A stretch of 64,000 nt of DNA from Sphingobacterium athyrii (lineage in GTDB: Bacteria; Bacteroidota; Bacteroidia; Sphingobacteriales; Sphingobacteriaceae), in assembly GCF_003071065.1 (NCBI RefSeq), contig NZ_QCXX01000003.1, positions 512,687 through 576,686 on the forward strand. The letters are read 5' to 3'. The stretch's first letter is position 1. Every line of letters starts with the position of its first letter. Shown one piece after another: positions 53,453 through 61,361 of this stretch. The notes below the pieces were generated by a model. It was given only the letters and a program-made list of their open reading frames with translations, was not told where the DNA came from and made no database searches. A program made the position numbers and the translations under genes.

Positions 53453-53485
53453 CTGTTTGTTCACAAAGGATTTAACCACAAACAG
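53453..53485. promoter_or_regulatory. Inverted repeats in the DUF421 upstream region
   Basis: CTGTTTGT (53453-53460) pairs with ACAAACAG (53478-53485) across 17 bases. Within it, TTTGT-TC-ACAAA (53456-53467) is a further inverted repeat. The array is 44 bases before the start of the DUF421 gene and could be an operator or a leader hairpin. Confidence 0.4.
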
Positions 53486-53528
53486 TTTACCTCTTGTTTA
53501 TCGGACAATTAAACTAAACTTAAAAATC

Positions 53529-54014
53529 ATGGAAAGTTTATTCGGCTCGGGAGAGGATCTCTCGATGATTCAGATAGGAATCCGCGCATTCATCATGTTC
53601 ATGGTTGCCCTTTTTTTAGTTCGTTTGGGTGGAATCAGGATGTTGGGCAGAAAATCAGGAGTTGATTTTGTTATTATAATCATGTTGGGCGCGGTATTGG
53701 CACGGGGGATTGTAGGGGCTTCACCTTTTATGTCGACCGTATTTGCAGGAGCTGTAATGATTATGATCAATAAGATCTTGGTGCAAGTATCAGCTCGCCT
53801 TCCTTATTTAGGTAATCTCGTCAAAGGAAAACCCGCTGTATTATATAAAAATGATCAGATTCAATGGGATCAGATGGATCGATTAGGAGTCAGTCGAACA
53901 GATCTATTGACGAGCTTGCGCCTGGAAACCCACAGTATACATCTCGATGAAGTTGATATCGCACTCATGGAACCCAATGGCCGGATCAGCTTTACCCTGA
54001 AAACAAAAGCATAA
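53529..54014 (+). CDS. DUF421 (YetF-like) membrane protein
   Basis: The start at MESLFGSGEDLSMIQIGIRA gives 161 residues. Three membrane helices (IRAFIMFMVALFLVRL, FVIIIMLGAVLARGIV, STVFAGAVMIMINKIL) precede a small cytoplasmic domain with GKPAVLYKNDQIQWDQM and VSRTDLLTSLRLET. This is the YetF/YcaP arrangement. The conserved GRKSGVDFVIIIMLG after helix 1 is a family mark. Function is not known to me; members are often stress- or sporulation-linked. It is 23 bases before the DUF6766 gene, so the two are probably one transcript. Confidence 0.88.
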   Translation: MESLFGSGEDLSMIQIGIRAFIMFMVALFLVRLGGIRMLGRKSGVDFVIIIMLGAVLARGIVGASPFMSTVFAGAVMIMINKILVQVSARLPYLGNLVKGKPAVLYKNDQIQWDQMDRLGVSRTDLLTSLRLETHSIHLDEVDIALMEPNGRISFTLKTKA

Positions 54015-54037
54015 TATTTTATGATAAAATAACAGTT

Positions 54038-54709
54038 ATGAAAACAAAAGAATCTTATTCCTTTTTATACCGGAATGGTTTGAGCCTGGTATTCTTAACC
54101 CTTTTTATTTTTGCACTCGGCATGCAATTTATCACAGGTTGGAAGGTGCACAACGAGGAATTACAACAAGCGGAGCAAGTACCCTTGACATTAGTTTCCT
54201 ACCTCAGAACCGGACATTTTATTTCGGCCACTTTTGAAAATTTTGAAAGTGAATTTTTACAGATGGCGCTCTATGTCATGCTTACCGTGGGATTGCGCCA
54301 ATGGGGATCCGCTGAATCAAAAAAACTGGATGAACCCGAGGAGGTGGATCGTGATCCAAAGCCGAGCCCGGATGCACCTTATCCTGTTCAAAAGGGAGGA
54401 TGGTTGCTGCGTATATACAGTTCTTCTTTGTTTATTTGCTTTGCGCTGCTTTTCCTGATCAGCTGGGCCGCACATTTCTATGGAAGCTGGCGCCAGCATA
54501 ATGTGGAACAATCACTCGATGGTTTGCCGCCTGATGCTGCATTAGCTTATCTGCTGATGCCTGAATTTTGGTTTGAGACGTTTCAAAACTGGCAGAGTGA
54601 ATTTTTATCTGTACTTTCTATTGTATTTTTTACAATTTTTTTAAGGCAAAAGGGATCACCGGAATCCAAACCCGTAGATGCGCCCCATGCACAAACCGGA
54701 AAGAACTGA
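54038..54709 (+). CDS. DUF6766-like membrane protein with internal duplication
   Basis: The 223 residues consist of two similar halves (about 10-97 and 121-213), each with two membrane helices. Compare LVFLTLFIFALGMQFITGWK with LFICFALLFLISWAAHFYGS, and FENFESEFLQMALYVMLTVG with FQNWQSEFLSVLSIVFFTIF. Each half ends in a like motif (LRQWGSAESKKLDEP, LRQKGSPESKPVDAP). The family is common in soil bacteria; I know no function. It follows DUF421 by 23 bases and precedes two small lipoprotein genes and an MscS channel, which suggests envelope stress. Confidence 0.82.
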   Translation: MKTKESYSFLYRNGLSLVFLTLFIFALGMQFITGWKVHNEELQQAEQVPLTLVSYLRTGHFISATFENFESEFLQMALYVMLTVGLRQWGSAESKKLDEPEEVDRDPKPSPDAPYPVQKGGWLLRIYSSSLFICFALLFLISWAAHFYGSWRQHNVEQSLDGLPPDAALAYLLMPEFWFETFQNWQSEFLSVLSIVFFTIFLRQKGSPESKPVDAPHAQTGKN

Positions 54710-54752
54710 TCTGTTAACGATTAAAAATTTATCAAAATAAATCGGACAAGAA

Positions 54753-54998
54753 ATGAAAAAATCGAAATTAATGATAGGCGTTCTGGGTGTAGCATTCACG
54801 CTGCTTGCATGTAAGGATAGAACGAATAAAACCGCTGACGATAATGTAATCGCGACCGATAGCTCAGAGACGAGTCATGGTGTGCCGCTGGATAATATTC
54901 ACCGTAGCCGCCCCGCAGATACACTTCAGGACAGTAGCGGTACCAAAGATCAGGCTGTTCCTTTGGACAATCTTGACCGGGAAAAGGACGGCGAATAA
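54753..54998 (+). CDS. Small lipoprotein with a VPLDN repeat
   Basis: The 81 residues have a lipoprotein signal (LMIGVLGVAFTLLAC, Cys20) and a polar tail that holds two copies of a short motif, VPLDNIHR and VPLDNLDR. The tail is rich in Asp, Ser and Thr and probably unstructured. No family recognised. It lies 43 bases after the DUF6766 gene. It resembles the other two small lipoproteins at 40792-41007 and 55115-55321 in length and composition. Confidence 0.7.
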   Translation: MKKSKLMIGVLGVAFTLLACKDRTNKTADDNVIATDSSETSHGVPLDNIHRSRPADTLQDSSGTKDQAVPLDNLDREKDGE

Positions 54999-55114
54999 GT
55001 TTACGTAGTTCTACCTGTTATTGTTAGCAAGTACTCAAATTGGAAGTTAGGAGAACTTTTCCATTTTTGATAACGTTCAACATTCAAATAGTTTGAACAC
55101 TTAAACACTTGTAT

Positions 55115-55321
55115 ATGAAAAAAATCAGTCTTTTAGTCGTATTACTTCTTGGATTGTGGGGATGCGACAACAGTAGCAATAAGGGAAATAAGGCAAACGG
55201 TTCTTATGATTCATCCATGACACCGGACGAAGGGCAGACTCCTCCAGCTGGCAGGGATACGCTTGCTTCAGATAGTACGGATAGCCTACAACGTCAGCCA
55301 TCTCCGGCGAAACCACAATAG
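55115..55321 (+). CDS. Small lipoprotein, Ser/Asp/Pro-rich
   Basis: I start at the ATG at 55115 (a TTG at 55109 would only add two residues). The 68 residues have a lipoprotein signal (ISLLVVLLLGLWGC, Cys17) and a short polar tail (DSSMTPDEGQTPPAGRDTLA, ending SPAKPQ). No domain visible. It is 18 bases before the MscS gene and may be co-transcribed with it. It belongs to the set of three small lipoproteins in this region. Confidence 0.68.
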   Translation: MKKISLLVVLLLGLWGCDNSSNKGNKANGSYDSSMTPDEGQTPPAGRDTLASDSTDSLQRQPSPAKPQ

Positions 55322-55339
55322 CGAGTCTGAATACAAGTT

Positions 55340-57496
55340 ATGGTGGTTGGAAGAAGAATTCTATCAAAATGCAGCATTTGGAGGCTGGGTAGCTTCGTTT
55401 ACCTGAGCCTCTTTTGTGCGCTGCTGTATGGGCAGCCGCTAGATTCAACTAAGGCTCCTTTAGATTCAGCAAGTTTAAGGGACTCGCTACCGGAGAGCCC
55501 CCTTATTACCTTAAGAAATTATGCCCATCAATGGCGGGCACAGCTGGATCGCTATTATTCCGAACTGGACAGCGTCAAGCGTACTATTGCCTGGCAGCGT
55601 CAAGAACGTAACCAATCTATTCCACTGCAGGTACAGCGCTATATCACCCGAACCATTCCACCGGTAAAGGAGCTAGGGAATAAAATCAAAAATGCACAGA
55701 AGCGAGTCATACTGCCTGACTCCATGGCTTCAGCATGGAAAGGTGTGCAAGATAGCGTAGCTACTTTAGCCACGGAGGCCGAACAGTTGCTTGTTGACTT
55801 ATCCGATATGGGCGCGAAAGCAAAACAACAGCAACAGGTCGTCCGGGCAGCGCAAACAGGTACGTTTTGGTCACATTTACAAAACGTGATACGCAATAAT
55901 CTCGAACAGGATGGATTATCGCTACACTATTACGATACTGCCTGGGACGGTCGATTGTTGCTGGTACTGGTGAGTCTAGCCTATTTGTATTGTTTATATC
56001 TGATGCGGCGGCGAGCCGTAGGGGCCGGGGAGGAGCTACCACTTCACCGTAATCAACCCTGGTGGATTCCCTTATTAAAATTTGCGGTTTTCTTTCTTCT
56101 TATGTTGCCCTTAACATCATTCCGCATCCCAGTGCTGGTACTCGAATTAAGCTACCTATTACTATTTATCTTTTTATATATTCTGCTTCATGTCGAACTT
56201 TCGGTCGAGAAAGTTCGTATTATGCGCTTAGTTTTCCTTTATTATATTGCCTTGTTAGTGATTCACCTGGTCGTGGGCACGGATTTGCTGACAAGGGGCA
56301 TTACTGTGCTGGTGAATTTGGCTGGTCTACGTTTGGTCTGGGCTTTGGGAAAACATACCGATGAAAACAATCCTTTTGATCACCTGCATTATTTTATGCG
56401 ATGGATATTGCTTTTGGTAGGCATACTAGCCATTTTATTTAACCTTTTTGGTTTTCTAAATCTAGCACGGATATGCAGTATTGCAGTAGGTATTGGCCTC
56501 CTGCAGGCTTTATCTATAAGGGCTTTTCGGGATATGTTAGCACATGATATCGTCAATTCTTATGAAAAGGCAAGCGAGGAACGTTTCATACGGCGCTTCG
56601 ATAAGACGAAAATGGTCCAGACATTGGGCCGAATTGTTGGGCTTTTCGCCTTTATTCTTGTCCTGATTGTTTGGACAAATAGCCTGCACCTCACCAGTGA
56701 GGTGCGCCGCCTGTTGGATAGCCTGCTAAATAGTAGTCATAGTATAGGAAGTATAACCTACACCTATGGTGACATTCTCCTCGCAATTGCAGTAATTGCC
56801 CTCGCAAACTGGCTACAAAAGAATTTGAAAGACTTGCTGGATGACCCCAACTCCAACAAAAATCCGCGTCGGACAGCTCTTCTGCCCTTGGTCCGTGTAT
56901 TTATTTTCATTGTCGGCTTTCTGATAGGTATACGGATTTTAGGGCTTAGTATGGATAAACTTACGGTAATCGTAGGAGCTTTAAGTGTTGGTATTGGTTT
57001 GGGCCTGCAAAACATTATCAATAATTTTGTATCAGGGGTTATTCTGGTTTTTGAACGGCCATTTAAAGTCGGAGATTATGTAGAGCTGGCCGATAAAAAA
57101 GGGCAAGTATTGCAGATCGGTATTCGATCCAGTATTTTGCTTACTGACCAAGGGGCACAGGTCATTATTCCAAATGGCGACCTGCTCTCCGGACGTTTGG
57201 TCAATTGGACATTCGGAGAAGCGGATATCCGCTTAAATCTACAATTAACCTTTATTACAACAAGGGCGATCGCGCAATGGAAGCAATGGCTCCATGAGAT
57301 AATCCCTTCCTTTGACGAAATCGATCCGGGTATTCCACTGAAAATATTCACCAAAGATATAACAGCAGAAGCATATATCCTGTCGGTGCAGGTTGGTATT
57401 CAAAATGTACAACAGATCGAACGTTTCAGAAGTAAATTTTTGGAGACTGTTAGGATTGAAGCGATTAAATACGATACGAAAGTTAGTTCGGCCTAG
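55340..57496 (+). CDS. MscS-family mechanosensitive ion channel
   Basis: The 718 residues begin with a signal sequence (GSFVYLSLFCALLYGQ), then a periplasmic coiled-coil part (about 45-180), and about 8-10 membrane helices. The end holds the MscS core: pore helix VIVGALSVGIGLGLQNIINN, then FVSGVILVFERPFKVGDYVE (the beta domain). It is longer than E. coli MscS (286 residues) and more like the MscK/YjeP type. Such channels open under membrane tension and let solutes out during osmotic downshock, which complements trehalose build-up. Its stop is 21 bases from a convergent gene. Confidence 0.93.
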   Translation: MVVGRRILSKCSIWRLGSFVYLSLFCALLYGQPLDSTKAPLDSASLRDSLPESPLITLRNYAHQWRAQLDRYYSELDSVKRTIAWQRQERNQSIPLQVQRYITRTIPPVKELGNKIKNAQKRVILPDSMASAWKGVQDSVATLATEAEQLLVDLSDMGAKAKQQQQVVRAAQTGTFWSHLQNVIRNNLEQDGLSLHYYDTAWDGRLLLVLVSLAYLYCLYLMRRRAVGAGEELPLHRNQPWWIPLLKFAVFFLLMLPLTSFRIPVLVLELSYLLLFIFLYILLHVELSVEKVRIMRLVFLYYIALLVIHLVVGTDLLTRGITVLVNLAGLRLVWALGKHTDENNPFDHLHYFMRWILLLVGILAILFNLFGFLNLARICSIAVGIGLLQALSIRAFRDMLAHDIVNSYEKASEERFIRRFDKTKMVQTLGRIVGLFAFILVLIVWTNSLHLTSEVRRLLDSLLNSSHSIGSITYTYGDILLAIAVIALANWLQKNLKDLLDDPNSNKNPRRTALLPLVRVFIFIVGFLIGIRILGLSMDKLTVIVGALSVGIGLGLQNIINNFVSGVILVFERPFKVGDYVELADKKGQVLQIGIRSSILLTDQGAQVIIPNGDLLSGRLVNWTFGEADIRLNLQLTFITTRAIAQWKQWLHEIIPSFDEIDPGIPLKIFTKDITAEAYILSVQVGIQNVQQIERFRSKFLETVRIEAIKYDTKVSSA

Positions 57497-57517
57497 CGAA
57501 ACAATGCACCCTTACCA

Positions 57518-58021
57518 TTAGCATTTTTTTTCAGACCGATAATAAAGCCATCCTTGTAGATTTTCCAGTTCCTCGGGCTTACTCAGATCAACAATTGTAT
57601 TGAGTGCCAATTCGAGCGATTGTAGACTATCAGCATTGAGTTCATAAATCGGATAGAATATCGCATGTTCGTTGGGCATATCGACATTTCCCTGTAACCA
57701 TTTGTAGCCTTCAGCATGAAGATTATCGATCAACGTATCGGTAATGGCATTTAGATAGCGCATCATTTTTTGTATCCATAGGCGCTCATCATCAATTTTA
57801 TCTGGATAATGCTCCAGGGTAAAGTCGAGGATCAGTTGCTCCCCTTCATCGTTCATGCCCTCACGGATCATCGCAAGGCCCATACTTCTGACTTCTTCTT
57901 GATAATAATCCTCTCCATAGTTAAAACTGATTTCGCCGGCACTTGGGCTGGCTTCAATTTTCGCCCGGAGGGCCATCTGTCTATTTAAAAGTTCATGTAT
58001 ATAATCGAATGTCTGTTGCAT
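57518..58021 (-). CDS. Hypothetical acidic cytoplasmic protein
   Basis: I do not recognise a family. The 167 residues have no signal or membrane segment and are mostly helical and acidic (FNYGEDYYQEEVRSMGLAMI, LILDFTLEHYPDKIDDERLW, NTIVDLSKPEELENLQGWLY). The composition and length suggest a single globular domain. It lies between an MscS gene, on which it converges, and a DUF4142 gene upstream on the same strand, from which a terminator (58042-58068) separates it. Confidence 0.65.
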   Translation of the reverse strand: MQQTFDYIHELLNRQMALRAKIEASPSAGEISFNYGEDYYQEEVRSMGLAMIREGMNDEGEQLILDFTLEHYPDKIDDERLWIQKMMRYLNAITDTLIDNLHAEGYKWLQGNVDMPNEHAIFYPIYELNADSLQSLELALNTIVDLSKPEELENLQGWLYYRSEKKC

Positions 58022-58041
58022 AATTATTTTGTTTAAAAGGA

Positions 58042-58068
58042 GAGGACAAAGCCGATTGCTTTGTCCTC
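58042..58068 (-). terminator. Terminator after the DUF4142 gene
   Basis: GAGGACAAAGC (58042-58052) pairs perfectly with GCTTTGTCCTC (58058-58068) around CGATT. It is 27 bases beyond the DUF4142 stop on the minus strand, and the exit is CTCCTTTTAAAC. Confidence 0.8.
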
Positions 58069-58094
58069 AACATTGGAAAGTTGGAGTATAAAAA

Positions 58095-58709
58095 CTATTT
58101 TAAACTGGGTCTGACTGGTTTTAATTTGGTCGGACTAGGAGCGCCCGGGCTCGTATTTTTTAATGTATCTTTTGTTGTAGTATCTGCCGCTGGCTGCATA
58201 GTCTTTAGCTGATCGAGATGTTTCTGGAAAGCCGGAATTTTGTCAGTTGCAAATTTACGCAGTTCTGCGTCTGTAGTGGCGGTGCCGGTGCTGGCATCCT
58301 TAAACAGGGTAATAGCATCCTGGTGGCTTTTGGCCATCAGATCAACATAAGTACGATCAAAATTGGCTGGGTCCGCATTGTTCAACTGATCGATTAACTG
58401 CGTGTAATTTTGGTTATCGGGCGTGCTCAATTGCCAGTTTTTGTTTTTAACCAATGTTGCCAGTTCGTTTCCGGCGGCTGTATGATCATCGACGATCATT
58501 TGCGCATATTGCTTAATATTTTGATCCTGCGATTTTGTCAGCGCAATATTTGCTGCCTGGATTTCAAAGTTATTGCTTGCTGTCGCTTTACTAGCAAAGT
58601 CTATATCCCCAGTTTGTGCTTGGGTCTGACTAGTATCCTGTGCGTAAATGACCATTGTCCAGGTCATTATGGCTATACATAAGCCAACGATTCTTAAAAT
58701 GATTTTCAT
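58095..58709 (-). CDS. DUF4142 family exported ferritin-like protein
   Basis: The 204 residues have a signal sequence (IVGLCIAIMTWTMVIYA, then QDTSQ). They match DUF4142: IDFASKATASNNFEIQAANI, KSQDQNIKQYAQMIVDDHTA, FDRTYVDLMAKSHQDAITLF. The fold is a helical ferritin-like bundle, and many Bacteroidota carry several copies in stress regions. Metal binding has not been shown to my knowledge. The tail after residue 170 is Pro/Thr/Lys-rich. It follows a 35-residue membrane-protein gene by 18 bases and is probably in the same transcript. Confidence 0.9.
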   Translation of the reverse strand: MKIILRIVGLCIAIMTWTMVIYAQDTSQTQAQTGDIDFASKATASNNFEIQAANIALTKSQDQNIKQYAQMIVDDHTAAGNELATLVKNKNWQLSTPDNQNYTQLIDQLNNADPANFDRTYVDLMAKSHQDAITLFKDASTGTATTDAELRKFATDKIPAFQKHLDQLKTMQPAADTTTKDTLKNTSPGAPSPTKLKPVRPSLK

Positions 58710-58727
58710 AATGCAATTATTTAATAT

Positions 58728-58835
58728 TTAACGATTCTCTTTGTCGCGTGTGTCGCTTTTTCTATGGCGATAATTTATAATAATATAAGTGGCTACCAGA
58801 ATAAAAACAATACCAATAATAATGGATGTAAACAT
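58728..58835 (-). CDS. Small single-helix membrane protein (35 residues)
   Basis: A short frame on the minus strand begins with an ATG preceded by AAGGAAGAGC, a good ribosome site for this genome. It reads MFTSIIIGIVFILVATYIII followed by NYRHRKSDTRDKENR: one membrane helix and a charged cytoplasmic tail. A possible promoter lies upstream (TTTG at 58921-58924, 19 bases, TGATTTTC at 58894-58901). It precedes the DUF4142 gene by 18 bases, so the two may be co-transcribed. No function known. Confidence 0.6.
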   Translation of the reverse strand: MFTSIIIGIVFILVATYIIINYRHRKSDTRDKENR

Positions 58836-59064
58836 AAGCTCTTCCTTAAATAATGTATTGCTTTAGGAACACGGCCCAATAGACTAGCGTTTTGAAAATC
58901 ATTATTTTAGGTATTTAAAGCAAAATTTGTGGCTGATACGCAGGCTTATCGTAAAAGTCCGTTTCTACTATAAAATAAATTCAAAAAAAACTATTCATCT
59001 ATCAGGGTTGTTTCAGTAAAAAAACAATTTATTCATCTTAAATCACGAAGAAAAACAGATAGCT

Positions 59065-59721
59065 ATGGCACAGTTACTTTTAGTAGACGACCATGCACTG
59101 GTACGTTCAGGTTTCCGATTAATTTTAGAGACTCAAGAAGATATAACTGTAATTGCTGAGGCAGAAAATGGTAAAAATGCCTTGGAGTATCTTGTAGATG
59201 CTCCTCAGCCGGATCTCATTCTTACAGATCTCCATATGGATAAAATGGATGGTATAAGATTTATTAAGGCAATAAAAGCACGCTATCCTGACATCAAAAT
59301 TATTATATTAACCATGGATAATGATTTTCATCTCGTAGCTAATGCATTTGATCTTGGTGTTGATGGGTATCTGCTCAAAAGTTCCCACTTGGATGAGATT
59401 CTATTTGGTATCAGACAGGTTCAACGTGGCGGGCGTTATATCAGCTCCGCACTTTCTTTTGATCTGATGGATTATTCGGCTCAGCATATTCCAAAGGAGG
59501 TAAATAAAACTGACGTTATGACGAGGTATGATCTCTCTGAACGTGAACTATTGGTATTGGAACGAATTGCTGAAGGTTATACCAATGCCGAGATAGCGGA
59601 TCAAATATTTTTAAGCAAACGTACTGTGGAAGGCCATCGGCAACAGTTATTGGAGAAAACAAATTCTCGTAATACAGCCGGATTGATCCGATTTGGATTT
59701 AAAACCAAACTGTTAAGTTAA
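59065..59721 (+). CDS. NarL/LuxR-type response regulator, paralog B
   Basis: The 218 residues align without gaps to the regulator at 41241-41897. The receiver has D8, D9 and phosphoacceptor D55 (LILTDLHM) and the conserved Lys in GYLLKS. The helix-turn-helix is almost identical between the two (SERELLVLERIAEGYTNAEI, FLSKRTVEGHRQQLLEKT). They may therefore bind similar sites. No kinase is adjacent. Upstream, GTTG, 19 bases and TATTCATC is a weak match to the promoter found before paralog A. A hairpin terminator follows. Confidence 0.92.
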   Translation: MAQLLLVDDHALVRSGFRLILETQEDITVIAEAENGKNALEYLVDAPQPDLILTDLHMDKMDGIRFIKAIKARYPDIKIIILTMDNDFHLVANAFDLGVDGYLLKSSHLDEILFGIRQVQRGGRYISSALSFDLMDYSAQHIPKEVNKTDVMTRYDLSERELLVLERIAEGYTNAEIADQIFLSKRTVEGHRQQLLEKTNSRNTAGLIRFGFKTKLLS

Positions 59722-59758
59722 GCGATTCGCTGCCTTAATGGCATTGTCAAACCAGATA

Positions 59759-59792
59759 AATGGGCCGGTATTGAAATTAATACGGCCCATTA
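59759..59792. terminator. Terminator between the NarL-type regulator and the acidic protein gene
   Basis: ATGGGCCGGTATT (59760-59772) pairs with AATACGGCCCAT (59779-59790) with one bulged G, around GAAATT. It lies between two converging genes and can serve both. Confidence 0.75.
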
Positions 59793-59807
59793 TGAATACC
59801 TTTTTTG

Positions 59808-60125
59808 TTAAATTGTTGTCTCATTTAAGTCCGAAGGGGGATTTCGAGGTTCTACGGGAACACCTTCCGCATCGTTGGCGCTTTCGTCGATTTCTTCTTC
59901 ATCTAGCTCAGGAACTTCTTCCTGTTCACCAAGGTCTAATTCTTCCCCTGTGTCCAGATCCTCCTGATCGATTTCGGGTTGATCATTGGGATCATTTTCC
60001 GGTATCTCTTCTTCGGGTCGATCCGGTATATCCTCCGGAAAATCATTTGGACCACCCTGAATGACGGTGAATGCAATGATCGGTATACCTTGATACCTTT
60101 CTTGCGTAATCAGATTGCTGTTCAT
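59808..60125 (-). CDS. Hypothetical very acidic protein
   Basis: The 105 residues start with a short ordered segment (MNSNLITQERYQGIPIIAFT), then are dominated by Asp, Glu and Pro (for example EEEIPENDPNDQPEIDQEDL). This is an unusual, probably disordered composition. Such proteins can bind metals or basic partners, but no family is recognised. The opposite-strand frame at 59738-60064 is rich in Arg, His and Leu, as expected for the shadow of an acidic gene. It is convergent with NarL paralog B. Confidence 0.6.
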   Translation of the reverse strand: MNSNLITQERYQGIPIIAFTVIQGGPNDFPEDIPDRPEEEIPENDPNDQPEIDQEDLDTGEELDLGEQEEVPELDEEEIDESANDAEGVPVEPRNPPSDLNETTI

Positions 60126-60381
60126 TTATTTTATATTAGTTTCATACGACGAACAGATCTATTCTGCAAATAGTTAGTAGAATTAGTACGATTTCGGGGA
60201 CGATTAGTACGTAAAAGCAATCATTTTATACAACGCGGTTTTATCGCTTGAATATGAGGTTTTTAACTTTTATAAGGATTATATGCTTGTTTTGGAGATT
60301 TCTAATCATCTATGTGAACGAATAAACTTTTGAAGCTGTTTAGTTAAATGAACCGCTCTTTGAGCATAAACATTTAGCATT

Positions 60382-60612
60382 ATGGCACTAACAACTGGAA
60401 ACGAGGGTGAAATCACCAAAAAAATTGAAAAACAAACTTCTAAAGTCCCTTCAACGGTATTCTTAGGGGCAGCTTTACTCGCAATGGGCGTATCAGCTGC
60501 GTTAAAATGTATGATGCAAGATAAAACGGCATTGTTCGTTGGACAATGGGCTGCACCATTTTTATTATTGGGTATCTACAACAAGATCGTTAAAACTGAA
60601 GGCCACGACTAG
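60382..60612 (+). CDS. Small membrane protein, two helices
   Basis: The 76 residues have a polar N terminus (GNEGEITKKIEKQTSKVPST) and two hydrophobic segments (VFLGAALLAMGVSAALKCM and ALFVGQWAAPFLLLGIYNKI). I know no family name with certainty. It is a single-gene unit between a divergent acidic-protein gene and a strong terminator. It is the kind of short inner-membrane protein often seen among stress-induced genes. Confidence 0.7.
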   Translation: MALTTGNEGEITKKIEKQTSKVPSTVFLGAALLAMGVSAALKCMMQDKTALFVGQWAAPFLLLGIYNKIVKTEGHD

Positions 60613-60646
60613 GATCTCTGTTCTTCTAATTGAAGGAAAAGGAAAC

Positions 60647-60685
60647 AGGATTGTCCAAATTCTTTGGACAATCCTATTTTTTTGT
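60647..60685 (+). terminator. Intrinsic terminator after the small membrane protein gene
   Basis: AGGATTGTCCAAA (60647-60659) pairs perfectly with TTTGGACAATCCT (60663-60675) around TTC, followed by ATTTTTTTG. This is one of the clearest terminators in the window. Confidence 0.95.
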
Positions 60686-60821
60686 TTAAAACTATTGCTT
60701 AACAGATTTTTAGGCCCGCTAATTCTTTCCCGCTCTTGGGATAAAGAAATATGGATTAAGCGATAAGCTTGATAGCATACGGAATTAAATTAATTGGATT
60801 ACGCATTTTTGCTCTTAAGTC

Positions 60822-61322
60822 CTACTGATGTTTTATCTCGGAACTACTATCTTTTCGTTTTTGACGCTGTTTATTTTTGAAATCATGGTTTTCTTGGGCT
60901 GCATCAATGGAATGTGTATGCGTTAGATCATTCTCTTTGAGGGCAAGTTTCGCGATATGCGCGTAAAACTTGGCAAGCTGGTCCAGTTCCTCCTCACTCA
61001 AATCCTCTAAACTCACCATCCGGTTGCTCGTTCCTTCATGGGAGGCAATCAACTCATTGAGTTTTAAATGGAGTGCTTTGGAATCTTTATTCTGTGATTT
61101 TTGGATTAGAAATACCATGAGAAAGGTAATAATTGTGGTACCCGTGTTGATCACCAGTTGCCAGGTTTCAGAGTAATCAAAGATAGGACCGCTTACTGCC
61201 CAGACAATAACAGTGGACGTTGCCAAAATAAATGCCGCTGAGCTTCCGGTTGCGTGTGTAGCCCAGTTTGAAAACCGTTCGAATAAATTTTTCTTTTTTT
61301 TCATGCCTTCTACTTTGATCAT
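60822..61322 (-). CDS. Low-affinity iron permease family protein
   Basis: The 166 residues (or 160 from the second Met, MKKKKNLFERFSNWATHATG) have two membrane helices (AAFILATSTVIVWAVSGPIF and WQLVINTGTTIITFLMVFLI). Between and after them lie the conserved blocks SETWQLVINT and QKSQNKDSKALHLKLNELI. The family name comes from fungal Fet4, but bacterial members are short and their transport role is not proven. The C-terminal third is charged and helical. It stands alone, 39 bases beyond the stop of the SDR gene on the same strand. Confidence 0.88.
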   Translation of the reverse strand: MIKVEGMKKKKNLFERFSNWATHATGSSAAFILATSTVIVWAVSGPIFDYSETWQLVINTGTTIITFLMVFLIQKSQNKDSKALHLKLNELIASHEGTSNRMVSLEDLSEEELDQLAKFYAHIAKLALKENDLTHTHSIDAAQENHDFKNKQRQKRKDSSSEIKHQ

Positions 61323-61361
61323 TTAATCATTTGATGGCGTTTATCTAGGCTTGATGCCATT

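Noticed and set aside
59738..60064. 108-residue plus-strand frame
   Set aside because: It is the antisense shadow of the acidic gene at 59808-60125 and crosses the terminator; its Arg/His/Leu/Pro-rich content is what a Glu/Asp-rich gene gives in reverse.
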